A DNA stretch of 64,000 nucleotides, from contig NC_134017.1 of assembly GCF_040712315.1 (NCBI RefSeq), forward strand, positions 57,100,636 through 57,164,635. The letters run 5' to 3'. Numbering within the stretch: position 1 is the stretch's first letter; each line of letters opens with the position of its first letter. Below, piece by piece: positions 1-10,919 of this stretch. The DNA is from Castanea sativa. Taxonomy: Eukaryota; Streptophyta; Magnoliopsida; Fagales; Fagaceae. The notes beneath the pieces were generated by a model. It was given only the letters and a program-made list of their open reading frames with translations. It did not search any database and was not told the origin of the DNA. Made by a program: the position numbers and the translations under genes.

Positions 1-2480
1 TATTTATATCAAATGAATTTATATGATTATTTTTATAAACTCTATCTAAGATAATTTTTAGTTGAAATAATAATAATAAATTTAGAATATGACATTATTA
101 TTCATGTTTAGTTGTCTTGACAACAATTGACACAGAAGCCATAAAAAAATTATATAGTTGTGAATTCAGTAAAATAAATCTTAGTTCTTTAAATTTTTGA
201 ACTCCTTTCAGTCACAAGTAATATATATGAGTGAGTGTTTGTGTGTGTGCGTGTATGTAATAAAATAAATATATTTATTTTGTTATAGTATAATGAAATT
301 TTAATATAATTTTTCTAAGATCTATATAAGAAACAATTTATTTTATGTGAAAAAAATTGAAACACTATATTATGCAAAAATTGAAGCAATGCCCAACAGA
401 AAGGGGAAACAATTAGTAACACATAATCAAGAACATAAAAAAAAAAAAAATGAAGTATATATGCGTTTTTTTAGTAGTCATGAAACATGCTTATCTATTA
501 ACCACTTATCATACAATTTTTAATTTGTGAACACATATATAGTGTGATTTCTATTTTGTCTATAAAATAACTAAATATTACAATTTTTTAGAAAGAAATT
601 TATTCAAAAAAATTGTATACATCGATAATAGGGATCTAAATTATGAATGTCTCTATTGGAAATTGAAGTGTCAACCAATTAATATACAAGATTCTTGATA
701 AACTTATTGAAATATTGGAAAAAACTAATATTTTTACATCATACTTGAAAGAACCTCATCTACCCAGGAAAAGACACACACACATTACAAACTAAATTGG
801 AGCAAGAATCCTTGTTAGGTCAATTATTTCCAGTTAGGTCAGAATGTTTTAATGGAATGTCGAATTTGAAGGTAAACAGAATATCTAAAGCTACTTTCTT
901 ATCACTAGTCAAAGTATGACATGATGTGCGGTATATTTATTATTAGTTTTTTTAAATATTTAAATAATTTTTCTGTAAAAATTGTAATCTTTAGTGTTCT
1001 TTATTAATAAAACAGAAAAAAAAAAAAAAAAAAAAAAAAGACCAATGTAGTGATTTGATCATACTATATATGTTTACAAATTTAAAAATTTCATGATATA
1101 ATGATTTTTATATATAAGCATGTTTCACACATGCTCAATAATACAAATATATAAATAAATAAAAACATAAATATATTTTAATTTTAATTTCTTTTACATT
1201 CTTGATTGTGTCATTAAATTTTTTTTCTTCATTTGCTAAAATTAAAATTTTTTTTTGAAGCTGATAATTCATAAACACAAAACCAAAAAATAAATAAAAT
1301 CAAAAAAACTAATAGATTAATTTTAATCTATATAAAAATTTTATATATAATTTTTTTTTTTGTACAAGGTCAGGGTTTATTTGAACCTCCTAGGCCGGCC
1401 TAGGAGGTTCAAATAATTAAATATGGTTAGACACGATTTATCATAGTGGTATATCTTCCATATGAATTAATACATGAATTTTATCAAAATCTTATTCATC
1501 TTTTAAAAGATCTGTTATATATATATACATGAAATACTGAAGAGACAAAGTAAGTTACTATCACTGATTTTTCTATTGCTCGGTTTTTGTTTATGTTTTT
1601 CCTTTCTGAAACACTAACATGAAAGCTCTTAGATCCATTTAGTCATTACTATTAACTTTTTCTTTATCAATTTTGCAATTTCTTGAATTCACGTAAATGA
1701 CACCAATTTTCCAAACTTGATCATCTTAGATGTTCCTAGCTGTGAATGCTTCTCTCGATTTTATTTATCTCTATCCGGTAAATGACTTGAGTTATCAATT
1801 TTTTTTTAAATGGGGGAAAATGCTTTTATTTTTAATTTTTTTAATTTTTAAATATATGAATTTGTGGGATTACCAAATAGGCTTGGATTTGTATATATAT
1901 TCCAATGTCTGTAGATCCACAGATAGTCATGAGAACAAAATGTAAGCATTCAAAACCATGATCATGAACATCACTCCACAAAGAATGAGGACAAAGAATT
2001 AATTGAATATAAAAGGGTGATGTAAAAAAGGTGATGTGCAATCCACCTGACTTGGCCTACCTCCCTTTGTTGTTAAATTCATATTAATTTCTTGTGAGTG
2101 TCTATTTTAACTCTAATTCTAGACTTTTTTAATGTTTAGAATTTATATTATTTTTAATTATTGAATTTTGAGTTTACTTGTGCGTATATATGTGTGTTGT
2201 ACCTAATATTATAGTGCAATTTTAATCATAATTCGTGCAATATAAAAATGTCATTATTATATAAATTAAATATTAAAAAAAAAAGTCTTTTACCCCGTAT
2301 GTTATAGTTATTATGCGTTGTTCTTCCTTTCCCACGGTACTCTATAAACAGTTAATCACAAACCTAGGTTTTTTTAGAAGAAACACAAACCTAGTTAAAA
2401 GCAACTTTTAAATTTAAAAAACTAAATAAGAATAATAATACTTACTTATACAATTAGGACTCTATTACTGGTCTCTCACA
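1..2480. other. AT-rich intergenic region
   Basis: No gene was recognised. The stretch is very AT-rich, with a GT-rich tract near 230-257, an A-run at about 1014-1039 and a perfect palindrome at 1377-1416 (listed separately). The short open frame at 1730-1945 has low-complexity composition and no family resemblance. Confidence 0.6.
1377..1416. repeat. 40-bp perfect palindrome without spacer
   Basis: The two 20-bp arms are exact reverse complements and meet at the centre GGCC|GGCC. The core is GC-rich (CCTAGG occurs once in each arm, and the centre is GGCCGGCC), although the flanks are almost pure AT. No element class was recognised. Confidence 0.95.
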
Positions 2481-2500
2481 CAAACTCACTTACTTGATTA

Positions 2501-2512
2501 TATATATAAATA
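2501..2512 (+). promoter_or_regulatory. Candidate TATA box of the RRM gene
   Basis: TATATATAAATA lies about 110 bp upstream of the ATG at 2623, a plausible distance for a plant TATA box plus a short leader. The surrounding AT richness weakens the call. Confidence 0.45.
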
Positions 2513-2557
2513 CACTTCATTATGTTTATCTTTTTATGTTTATCTTTTTATATAGGC

Positions 2558-2611
2558 GTGTTGGATTCATAGGGTTGTTTTTCAGTGTTGGATTCATAGG
2601 GTTGTTTTTCA
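2558..2611 (+). repeat. 27-bp exact tandem repeat in the RRM gene leader
   Basis: Two identical 27-bp copies (2558-2584 and 2585-2611) lie just upstream of the RRM start codon, probably within the 5' UTR. A shorter TATGTTTATCTTTT duplication precedes them near 2521-2550. Confidence 0.9.
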
Positions 2612-2622
2612 GTTTCTGAGTG

Positions 2623-4750
2623 ATGGAATCGGAGAAGAGAAGGTTGTTTGTGGGTGGGATTTCTTGGGAAACAAGTGAGGCTGCTATGAAAGAACACTTC
2701 AGCAAGTATGGAGAGGTGGAGGATATTTTGCTTATCACTGATAAGCGTACCGGTCATGGAAGAGGGTTTGGCTTTGTGAGCTTCAAAGAACCGGATATGG
2801 CTAATCAAGCACTTCAAGATGAACATGTTATTCTTGATAGAAAGGTTCTTTTTCATTTCTCTTTTTTATCACCTTCACTATGCTATATACTTTTGTATTT
2901 CGACGGGTCCTTAATCTGTTTGTTGGTTCAATATTATTTTGCTGATTCCTTGAAAAAAAAAGTTTTTATTTTTTATTTTATTTTTTTATTTATAAATTCC
3001 CCAACTGCCATGGACTCATGGCCTTTACAGATGTTCCAAACTTTTGTATTTATAAACTCTCCAACTGACATGGATTCACGGCCCTCTACAGTTCTTCCAA
3101 ACTTTCCAAACTTTAGGAAGATAACAGTTAGTGCATACTAATTCTGTATTCTTTTCTTAAAACCTTGGGAATTTTATAATTAAAAAGCACCGTCTACCTA
3201 TGTAGCATGGACATGACGATATATAATGTGATATGACACTTTTTGAAAAATATTTCAAAGACACTACAATTAATTAATATTTATTTTTAGATATATATAT
3301 ATATATTTCATATTTCGAATAAATTATGTTTATTTTGGATTTAAAAAGTATGTAACAATAATAAAATGTTTAGAAATATATATAAAATTAATTTAAAGAC
3401 AATAAAATTCTTTTTAAAGTATGAAGAAAAGAATTCAAATAAACTAGACACCTATAAAAAAGAGTTCTAATAAACAACATTTAATATCAAAATAGAACAA
3501 CTGAATTATTGGCAATTTTTCTATGTCCATGCTTCCCAGCCTTCTAACAACAGAATAAATTTTTCTTTTTTCATACAACATTTTGAGAATCTTGAAATAA
3601 AAACTTGCCTGTGTATCCTATATTAACGTTTGATTTTTCTTGTTTAGTGTTGTAAAATGGTAAAATATATTATATCTTGTTTTTGTTTCTTTCTGCATTA
3701 ATCTCATTTATGGTATATTGGGTTTTCTTTTTTTTATTAGTGATTTTCTTTTTGACTTTTGTTTCATTGATTGTATATGTATGCCAATCTAATTGTATGG
3801 TATATTGGGTTTTCTTTTTTTTATTAGTGATTTTCTTTTTGACTTTTGTTTCATTGAATGTATATGTATGCCAATCTAATTGTACAGGTAGATGTGAAAC
3901 CAGCAAAAACCAGAGGTAATGAGAGGAACCAAAATGGTATATTGGGTTTTCTTTTTTTTATTAGTGATTTTCTTTTTGACTTTTGTTTCATTGATTGTAT
4001 ATGTATGCCAATCTAATTGTATGGTATATTGGGTTTTTTTTTTTTTATTAGTGATTTTCTTTTTGACTTTTGTTTCATTGAATGTATATGTATGCCAATC
4101 TAATTGTACAGGTAGATGTGAAACCAGCAAAAACCAGAGGTAATGAGAGGAACCAAAATCAGACTAGCCCCTCTGAACAGCACAATAATGGAACTCTTAC
4201 TAGTAATAAGAAGATTTTTGTAGGAGGTCTTCCACTTGATCTGACAGAGGAAGAATTCAAGAGCTATTTTGGGAGTTTTGGCACGATTACTGATGCTGTG
4301 GTGATACATGACAAAGAAACCCACAGACCTAGGGGCTTTGGATTTGTTACTTTTGATTCAGAGGATGTTGTGAATAATCTGTTGCAGAAAAGTTTATATG
4401 AACTGAAAAATAAGCTTGTGGAGGTTAAGAGGGCTGAACCGAAGGACATGAATTATAGTCAGATATTCTCTTATCATTGGAACAACACAGTCTTAAGTTC
4501 TGGTAGCTTTGGTTATGTGCCTAATGCTCCTTATTATCATCATTATGCTTCTTATTTTGAGTTTTACCCTCTTATATATTCACCATCTTATGGAGGTGCT
4601 TCATGGAATTATTTTGGTGCACCATTTTATGGGCACCCTTACGGATATAAATATGAGGTTCCAACTTACCCTTACGGATATGGATATGAGGTTCCAACTT
4701 TTGAGTCCAATGGACTTGATTATGGAGCATTCCCAATCCAGCAACTATGA
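2623..4750 (+). CDS. hnRNP-type RNA-binding protein with two RRMs
   Basis: This is a predicted nuclear or shuttling RNA-binding protein of the plant hnRNP A/B (RNP1/Musashi-like) type. Exon 1 is 2623-2844, with donor AAG|GTTCTT. The best last exon is 4112-4750, after acceptor ACAG; the join is phase 0 and gives 286 residues. RRM1 has RNP2 LFVGGI at 8-13 and RNP1 RGFGFVSF at 47-54. RRM2 has RNP2 IFVGGL at 109-114 and RNP1 RGFGFVTF at 148-155. The tail from about residue 185 is Tyr-rich, with an 11-residue repeat resembling YPYGYxYEVPT, and lacks the long Gly-rich tail usual in the family. The ATG at 2623 is chosen because the frame upstream has no better ATG. An identical acceptor and exon start also exist at 3886-3915; using that copy without removing the second one reaches a TAA after 42 codons. 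The gene family is firm; which acceptor is used is inferred. Confidence 0.85.
3711..4158 (+). repeat. Compound tandem duplication of intron end plus exon start
   Basis: A 224-bp unit (3711-3934) is repeated almost exactly at 3935-4158. Each unit contains two 87-bp T-rich subunits (starts 3711, 3798, 3935, 4022), then the acceptor ACAG and the first 47 bases of exon 2. Few differences are visible between the units, so the duplication looks recent. Confidence 0.93.
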
Positions 4751-4827
4751 GTTTGGAATGACTTTCTACCTAATGGAGACAGTGACTTATGCATAACTTG
4801 CACCTCATGATAATGATAATCTGCCTT

Positions 4828-4972
4828 AAATAGAGAATACCTCCCAGGTAATGTTGCAAATGAAAATTAGAAGGTAATGTTGTAAATGAAAACAAATAGA
4901 GAATACCTCCCAGTTTAGAAGGCAATGTTAAATGAAAATTAGAAGGCAATGTTGTAAATGAAAACTGGGAAG
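4828..4972 (+). repeat. Imperfect tandem repeats in the probable 3' UTR
   Basis: The phrase AAATAGAGAATACCTCCCAG occurs at 4828 and 4894 (66-bp spacing), and AGAAGGYAATGTTGTAAATG-like units recur between. They lie 80-220 bp past the RRM stop codon, so they are probably transcribed as 3' UTR. Confidence 0.75.
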
Positions 4973-6257
4973 TGATTGAGTTTAAATCCTAATGATTACA
5001 TCCAAGAAAAATAAAAGAGTAATGTCACTGAACTCGAGATTGCAAATGGATATTATGTAATTTTTCTATTCATTCAGTTTCTTCTATTCATTCAATTTTA
5101 TAGCATTTGTGAGCCTCGCATCATCATTTACTTTCTTATAGTACTTAATTTTCAATTAAGATTCACGTTGATATTTTATTATTGTTTAGTTCCTGTTATT
5201 ATTTATAGCTAGCCAAAAAGTTTCGTTCATGCAAAAATGTATGTTGACTCTAATGGGTGAGCTGGTCTTTTGGCAAAGAAAGGAGTTTCCCACGTTTTTG
5301 TTTCAATGCTTCTTCTGGGACTCTATGGGCTTTAAGGCTGACAAATTTGTTTCTTTTGAAGAAATAAGTGTTGAAAATCCTGTAATTCACGTTTGACAAG
5401 AACCAATTAGCTTTTTTTTTTGGTTGTAACCGAACTAATCAAGGGTCTGTTAGTGTTTTGTTCGTCTGTTTATATTCCTTTAGTCTAGTCTTTTTTTTTT
5501 TTTAGACGGTTTAGACTAGTGTCATTGTTGAGCCTCAGTGGCTTAATTACCTAAAAGTATTTTCTACTTTTATATAGTTTATGTAATGGAACATATAATA
5601 TATTTTGTATTCAACAACAATATATATACATATAAATATATATATATATATATGAAAACTTTAATTTAGTAAATACATTTAAATAACATAATTATAATAT
5701 TTCTTTAAATAAAAGGAGAAGATATTATTAAAAATGAATTTTTTTTTAATATAACATAATCAATTTTCTTATTTTAATTGATCCAAGAATATTAAAAGAA
5801 AATTTGCATCTGCATTTCATGGAAAATATGTAACATGTTACAATAAGTTATTATATAACTTTAGAATTGTAACATTTTCCTTTCTTTCCAAAATTTAAGT
5901 AGAAGGCATATATTATTAAAACTTGAATTTTAAGACAATCTTTTGAATATTTATCATTTTTATTTTTTTTAGGGCCCGTATATCTAATTTTTCTGTACTT
6001 TTTAGCAAGAAAAAAAAAAAGAAAAGAATTTTGAACCAAAATTGAAGTAGACAACCTAAAAAAAGAATCAATTTAAGGCTCGATTAGTCCAATAATAGAC
6101 CAAAGTAGACAACAATAATTGTTATATAAACAACTCAACTTTTAAATATAATAGTAAATAAGTTTCCTTTTAATTAGTATAAACAATTAGATAATTATAA
6201 AAAAGTTTATTTTTTTTAATTTATATAATGTTTATGGGGCTTCAAATATAAGAGGTT

Positions 6258-6291
<34 letters not shown>

Positions 6292-7255
6292 TCAAATGGT
6301 CAAATGATATTTAATAGAAAAATAAAACAAAATGATTAGTAAATAATATATACATACACCATTATGTTTAAGAGTACTAAATATAAAATATTCAGACAAA
6401 TTGCTACTTGCTACGTGATACTATTAGCCCACATCATTCTAAATAGGTAGAAAGTTGGTGCTACATATCATCGTTTTGCGCATTTACTAGTTGTAAAATC
6501 CAAATTTTATAATATACTAGTTAAATTCTCGCACAGTTTTGTCATATTATATAATATATAATTGGAAAAATTACACTTTGCCCACCTCTAATTTGCTTGA
6601 AAAATACTTTGCCTACTTGTGATTTAAAAATTGGTACTTTAACCACCTAAGATTAGTTATGTTTGTCTTCAGTTATTCATCTCGGTTAAAAATATGGGTA
6701 AATTTGTATTTTTATTACTTTTTTATGTCTCTCTCCTCTCAAAACATTAAAAACTAAAAAATCAATGGAAAAGAAGATCTAAAAGCTAGATTTTGTAAAA
6801 ATTAAAACCTTTATTACATACTACATAGTAATAAATAAATAAAAAAGCACAACCACTAATTTTAAACTCAAACTTTATTACATACTACATAGTAAGTATA
6901 TGATTTATAAACGGGATGGATAATGGATATCTTCAATTTCTTTCAAGGATAAATATAGTTTAAGCATAGAATTTTAGATAGGGTAAAATTGTAAAACAAG
7001 TCTTGAGTCCTTTGTTGATAGCTTTATTGTCGTTCAGTAATTGCTTCTCTAGCTTGATGTCATTTAATTCCAATATGTTCAGTTACTAATTTTAATCAAG
7101 GCGAAACTTCCAATTTCTATTCAATTGCTAAGAAATTGTAAGATAAGATGATACCAATTAATCCTTGCTTTCTAATCTAAATTTTAATGCTCATTGAGAT
7201 GTGGTTTAGATTTGGTTTGTTTGATGCTGCTATTGCCACCATGAAGAACATCATT
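4973..7255. other. AT-rich intergenic region
   Basis: No gene was recognised. It holds an (AT)n tract at about 6257-6292. Around 6555-6720 there is one arm of a text seen in plant inverted-repeat elements (…CTTTGCCCACC…CTTTAACCACC…), without a visible partner. Short open frames here have low-complexity composition. Confidence 0.5.
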
Positions 7256-7268
7256 AAGAGCAAGGTAT

Positions 7269-7433
7269 ATAGTGAGTTCCAGTTAGCTCAACTGGTAAAA
7301 TTTCTTATGGTTAAATAAGAGATCTAGGGTTCAATCCCAGCCTACACCAAAAACTGATTGATGTCTTAGTCTGATAATAAAGAGTTATCATCAGGAGTGG
7401 ACGTCATAGATTGAAATTCTCTATAAAAAAAAA
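7269..7433 (+). mobile_element. tRNA-derived SINE with target-site duplications
   Basis: This is a short non-autonomous retroposon of about 165 bp. An internal RNA polymerase III promoter is visible: box A TAGCTCAACTGG at 7284-7295 and box B GGTTCAATCCC at 7328-7338. It ends in an A-run. It is flanked by AAGAGCAAGGTAT (7256-7268) and AAGAGCAAGATAT (7434-7446), a 13-bp target duplication with one mismatch. The SINE family was not identified. Confidence 0.85.
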
Positions 7434-7506
7434 AAGAGCAAGATATGTAATATGGCATTAAATTTAAAGAAAAAAAAAACTTAAAAACTTTTGATCAATT
7501 TCCTTT

Positions 7507-7558
7507 GTGTTTGTGTGTGTGTGTGTGTGTGGTGGGGGGGGTGGGGGGGGGGGGGGGG
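7507..7558 (+). repeat. (TG)n tract followed by a long G-run
   Basis: TG repeats at 7507-7530 pass into runs of 7 or more G broken by single T bases (7531-7558). The plus strand could form a G-quadruplex. The exact length is likely to be unstable or error-prone. Confidence 0.85.
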
Positions 7559-7559
7559 A

Positions 7560-8180
7560 GGTATTAATAACAAATAATGGGATTTCCTTGTATATTAAGA
7601 TATTTGTTCTTTACGTGGGTGGATTTCATTCTTGATGAGAGCTATACATTGAGTAGGATTTCCTTTCTCACTGGCAATGGTTTCCACCAAAATGTAAAAT
7701 CTCTCATTTGTGTTATTAATAATACCCTCTATTATATTTTGTTAGTAGGATTTGAATTAATGGGACCATATGTTTGACATGAGCAGTAATTTATATCTTT
7801 TTTTTCCTTTTATTTTGCAGTATTTTATTTGTTACCATAAGTTGAATAGCTTTTTTTTTTTATTCTTAAATTTCGTATTACAATAAGAAATATATAAGAT
7901 TTTTAAAAAATTATAAAAAAAAAAACTTCTTTTTTGGCATATGCTATGTCATATTTTAGGCCACTTATTCTATGACATGTCCAACTAATAAAACAAAGTA
8001 AAGCTCAATTATCTTTCTTCTTTCCCTACACTTTCTTGGCCATCATACTTTTCTTTTTCTTTTTTCTTTTTTTCTTTTTTTCTTTTTTCTATTTCATATA
8101 TTGTAAATTTTGTAACGCTTGATGCTTTTAAATTTTTCATGTTGGATTTGATATGCCCTATGTGATGTGCACGACATGCT
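7560..8180. other. Unassigned sequence before the LST8 relic
   Basis: No recognisable exon was found. A T/C-rich tract lies at 8028-8090. Upstream exons of the LST8 relic were looked for here and not found. Confidence 0.4.
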
Positions 8181-8568
8181 AATCTGCTTGAGATAACCCA
8201 AGATACACACTGCCTAGCTACAACTAATAATCCGCATATTCGATTGTTTGATGTTAAATCAAACAATACTCAACCTTATAAAAAAAATAAAAATAAATAA
8301 AAACTGAACCAGTATGTCACTCCTACAAGAAGTCTTACATTTACTTATCAAAGAAAAAAACAAAATAGTTTAGCCTTACACTTTTTTAATAGTCTTTTTA
8401 CATTTTTTTTTTTTCCAAGGGCTGATATTTACACTTATCTCTAATGGCTTGGTAGGTGATGAGCTATGATTAACATACTAATAATATGCTGGCAATGGGG
8501 TTTCAATGTGATGGAAGTAGGATGTATGTAGGTTCTGAGACTGGCATAGGAAAGATTTGGGACTTGAG
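8181..8568 (+). pseudogene. LST8 (WD40, TOR complex subunit) gene relic
   Basis: Two pieces resemble consecutive exons of plant LST8, the beta-propeller subunit of the TOR kinase complex. Piece 1 (8181-8279) reads through NPHIRLFDVKSNNTQP. Piece 2 (8456-8568) begins directly after a preserved acceptor AG, reads HTNN…[14 protein letters not shown] and GKIWDLR, and ends at a possible donor AG|GTAAAC. A TAA sits in frame near the start of piece 2 (codon 6). The donor after piece 1 is lost. Because the intron is kept, this is a decayed genomic copy, not a processed one. Other exons were not found within 1 kb, so it is a fragment. Confidence 0.72.
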
Positions 8569-8569
8569 G

Positions 8570-9480
8570 TAAACGAAAAAATATCCCTGAAAATATAAGT
8601 GGATTTTTTATTATTTAATTATTGTATTTTGCTCTTATTGTTTAAGTAATTTAGAGTTATTATTATTTAGATTAATTAATGAGCTTCGAGTTGTCAAAGG
8701 GAATATGAAAGTTGAGAAATATAGATTCCCTTTTGTTTAATTTAAATATTTGGCATTGACGAGAAAATTTTTGAATAATTTTTTAGATAAGAAATTTCTT
8801 CTTTTTTTTTCCAGATGGTATTCACAAGTGTAGATTTGAAGATGTATATGGAAGAATTTCATTCTCTACCATCATTGATAAACACAAACCGTGCCATTGT
8901 TTATAATAGCAATAGATGAAACTAGCGTGATATCTTTCAAGTAGGTCAATAGGGAATGTAAATATGCCTTGCGCGCGTTAGTGAGTAATGAATGGAGGGT
9001 ATAAATACACTGAAGATTTCACCAAAATTTTCGTAGGCTCTTTTGTTTTTGTACCATGATGAGCCCAAGTGGAATGAATGTTTGTGAGATTTTGTGAAAT
9101 TTTTGGTGTATTGTTGATGCTTGTACCAAGACGAAATAAAATGATCATTTGGCTCTTGATTTGAAATTACAAAAATGGATAAATTTTATCAAGGGACTTT
9201 CAAAACAATTATTAGCCTCTACGTATTTTTGAAGTCTGTCAATGATCTCGCTTGAGTGGATTGCATTTCACTCGAGCAAATTGCTTTTCATTTCAGCGAA
9301 CTATTCGAAAAATCTGATGAAAACTAATGCAAAATGTTTGCTTCTCCTCGCCTATAATTTTCCTCAAACAATCACTTTGCTTGAGCAAAATATTAAGAAA
9401 TAGTCTTATTTATTGAGTTTATTCTTCAGTCTTCTACTTATAAAATGAGATTAACATATATATATATATATATACATAAA
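8570..9480. other. Unassigned intergenic sequence
   Basis: No gene was recognised. There are short repeated phrases around CGCTTGAG/CTCGAGCAAATTGC near 9250-9390 and an (AT)n tract at about 9455-9475. Confidence 0.4.
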
Positions 9481-9822
9481 AGGGTAGATTGCAAATTGCC
9501 ATTTTAAACTTTAAGGTGTTTGGATTTTACACTCTAATGTTTCAGAATTTGAATTTTAACCTTTAAATTTTATAAGCATTTGAATTTTACTCTTTAAAGT
9601 TTGGGAATATTTGAATTTTGCACCCTAAAATTTTAGAATTTGGAGATGTAAAATTCAAAAACTCCCAAACTTTAGGTGGTAAATTTTAAATTCTAAAACG
9701 TTAGGGTGTAAAATTTAAACACTACTTCAAAGAGTAAATTCTAAATTTTGAAACTTCAGGGTATAAAATCCAAATAACCATAAACTTTAGTTATGTAATC
9801 TGCAATTTATTCTATATAAGAT
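9481..9822. mobile_element. Foldback MITE
   Basis: The two halves (about 150 bp each) are imperfect reverse complements: the left half runs from AGATTGCAAATTGCC through GGATTTTACACTC, the right half mirrors it as GGATTTTATACCC (reverse strand). This fold-back structure with no coding content is typical of MITEs. The exact ends and target duplication are unclear. Confidence 0.7.
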
Positions 9823-10122
9823 AAGTTTAACTTGTTTTAACACGAAAGTTATCCCCAAGATTTTTTTCCACACAAGAACTTGTACCAAGCTTGTTTTTGC
9901 ATTAATAATTCCACCTCTTATTTTGCAAGAAAAAAAAAATTAATTTGAAGGTATAATATTTTTGTATGAAATAAGCCTGACTTGTTTTACGATATTTATG
10001 TATTTATATAAAACACAATTAATCACTAGGTTGTAATATTCATTTTCAATTTAGATTGATTACATTAAAAACAATAACTCCACTCCTATTGAATTCTATC
10101 TATTGATTTAATGTTATAGACC

Positions 10123-10438
10123 TATAAATTTTTATTGGTTACACCATATCATATTTCTAATCATAATTAAGTTAAAATTCCCTAAATACTTTCTAGAAGA
10201 ATCCACAATTATGTATCTAGCAACTTTCTGGGATTCTAACCATCATTTTTATCCATAGTTAATGCAATGGTACTCTTATTTATAAATTTTTATTGGTTAC
10301 ACCATATCATATTTCTACTCAAAATTAAGTTAAAATTCCCTAAATACTTTCTAGAAGAATCCACAATTATGTATTTAGCAACTTTCTGGGATTCTAACCA
10401 TCATTTTTATCCATAGTTAATGCAATGATCCTCTTAAT
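10123..10438 (+). repeat. 158-bp tandem duplication
   Basis: Copy 1 (10123-10280) and copy 2 (10281-10438) both begin TATAAATTTTTATTGG and differ at only a handful of positions by eye. No coding content. It lies about 500 bp beyond the 3' end of the SDR gene. Confidence 0.92.
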
Positions 10439-10919
10439 TGCAATTTGTTGTTTTGCAATGCACAATGCTATAACTTCACAAAAATTGTCTTACCCAAACC
10501 ACAATGATAGGAGTTGAAAATGAATTCCCCAGTCAGAAGTCACAATGTCATTTGAAAATTCAACCTTCATTGCGAAGTCATCTCACTTTGCTATATTTTC
10601 ATTGCCAAAGGCTATGGGAATTTTCTTGGTTACGTAATAGACATCTTCACATAAACTTAAATAAGTAGGTAACACCTTTAGAATCATCCACTGAAAAAAT
10701 AAAAATAGAGAAATACATATGATTTTTTATATTTAAAAAAAAATTAAAAAAAAAAAGAAGAAAGAAGAAGAAGAAAGAGCCTCTTAATACTCATATAGCG
10801 CATGTAAAGAGACTAGTCTTATTAAAATTCTTTCTACAAGCACCAAATAATTCATGGAAAATTTCACATAGCCTCACAAACATTAATTTTAAGAGCATTT
10901 AGACTTTCCATTTTATTCT

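Noticed and set aside
1730..1945. 71-codon open frame in AT-rich DNA
   Set aside because: Low-complexity hydrophobic composition, no splice context and no recognisable family.
7201..7265. Possible short exon reading DAAIATMKNII
   Set aside because: Too short to identify and no supporting neighbouring exon; kept only as a remark in the SINE finding.
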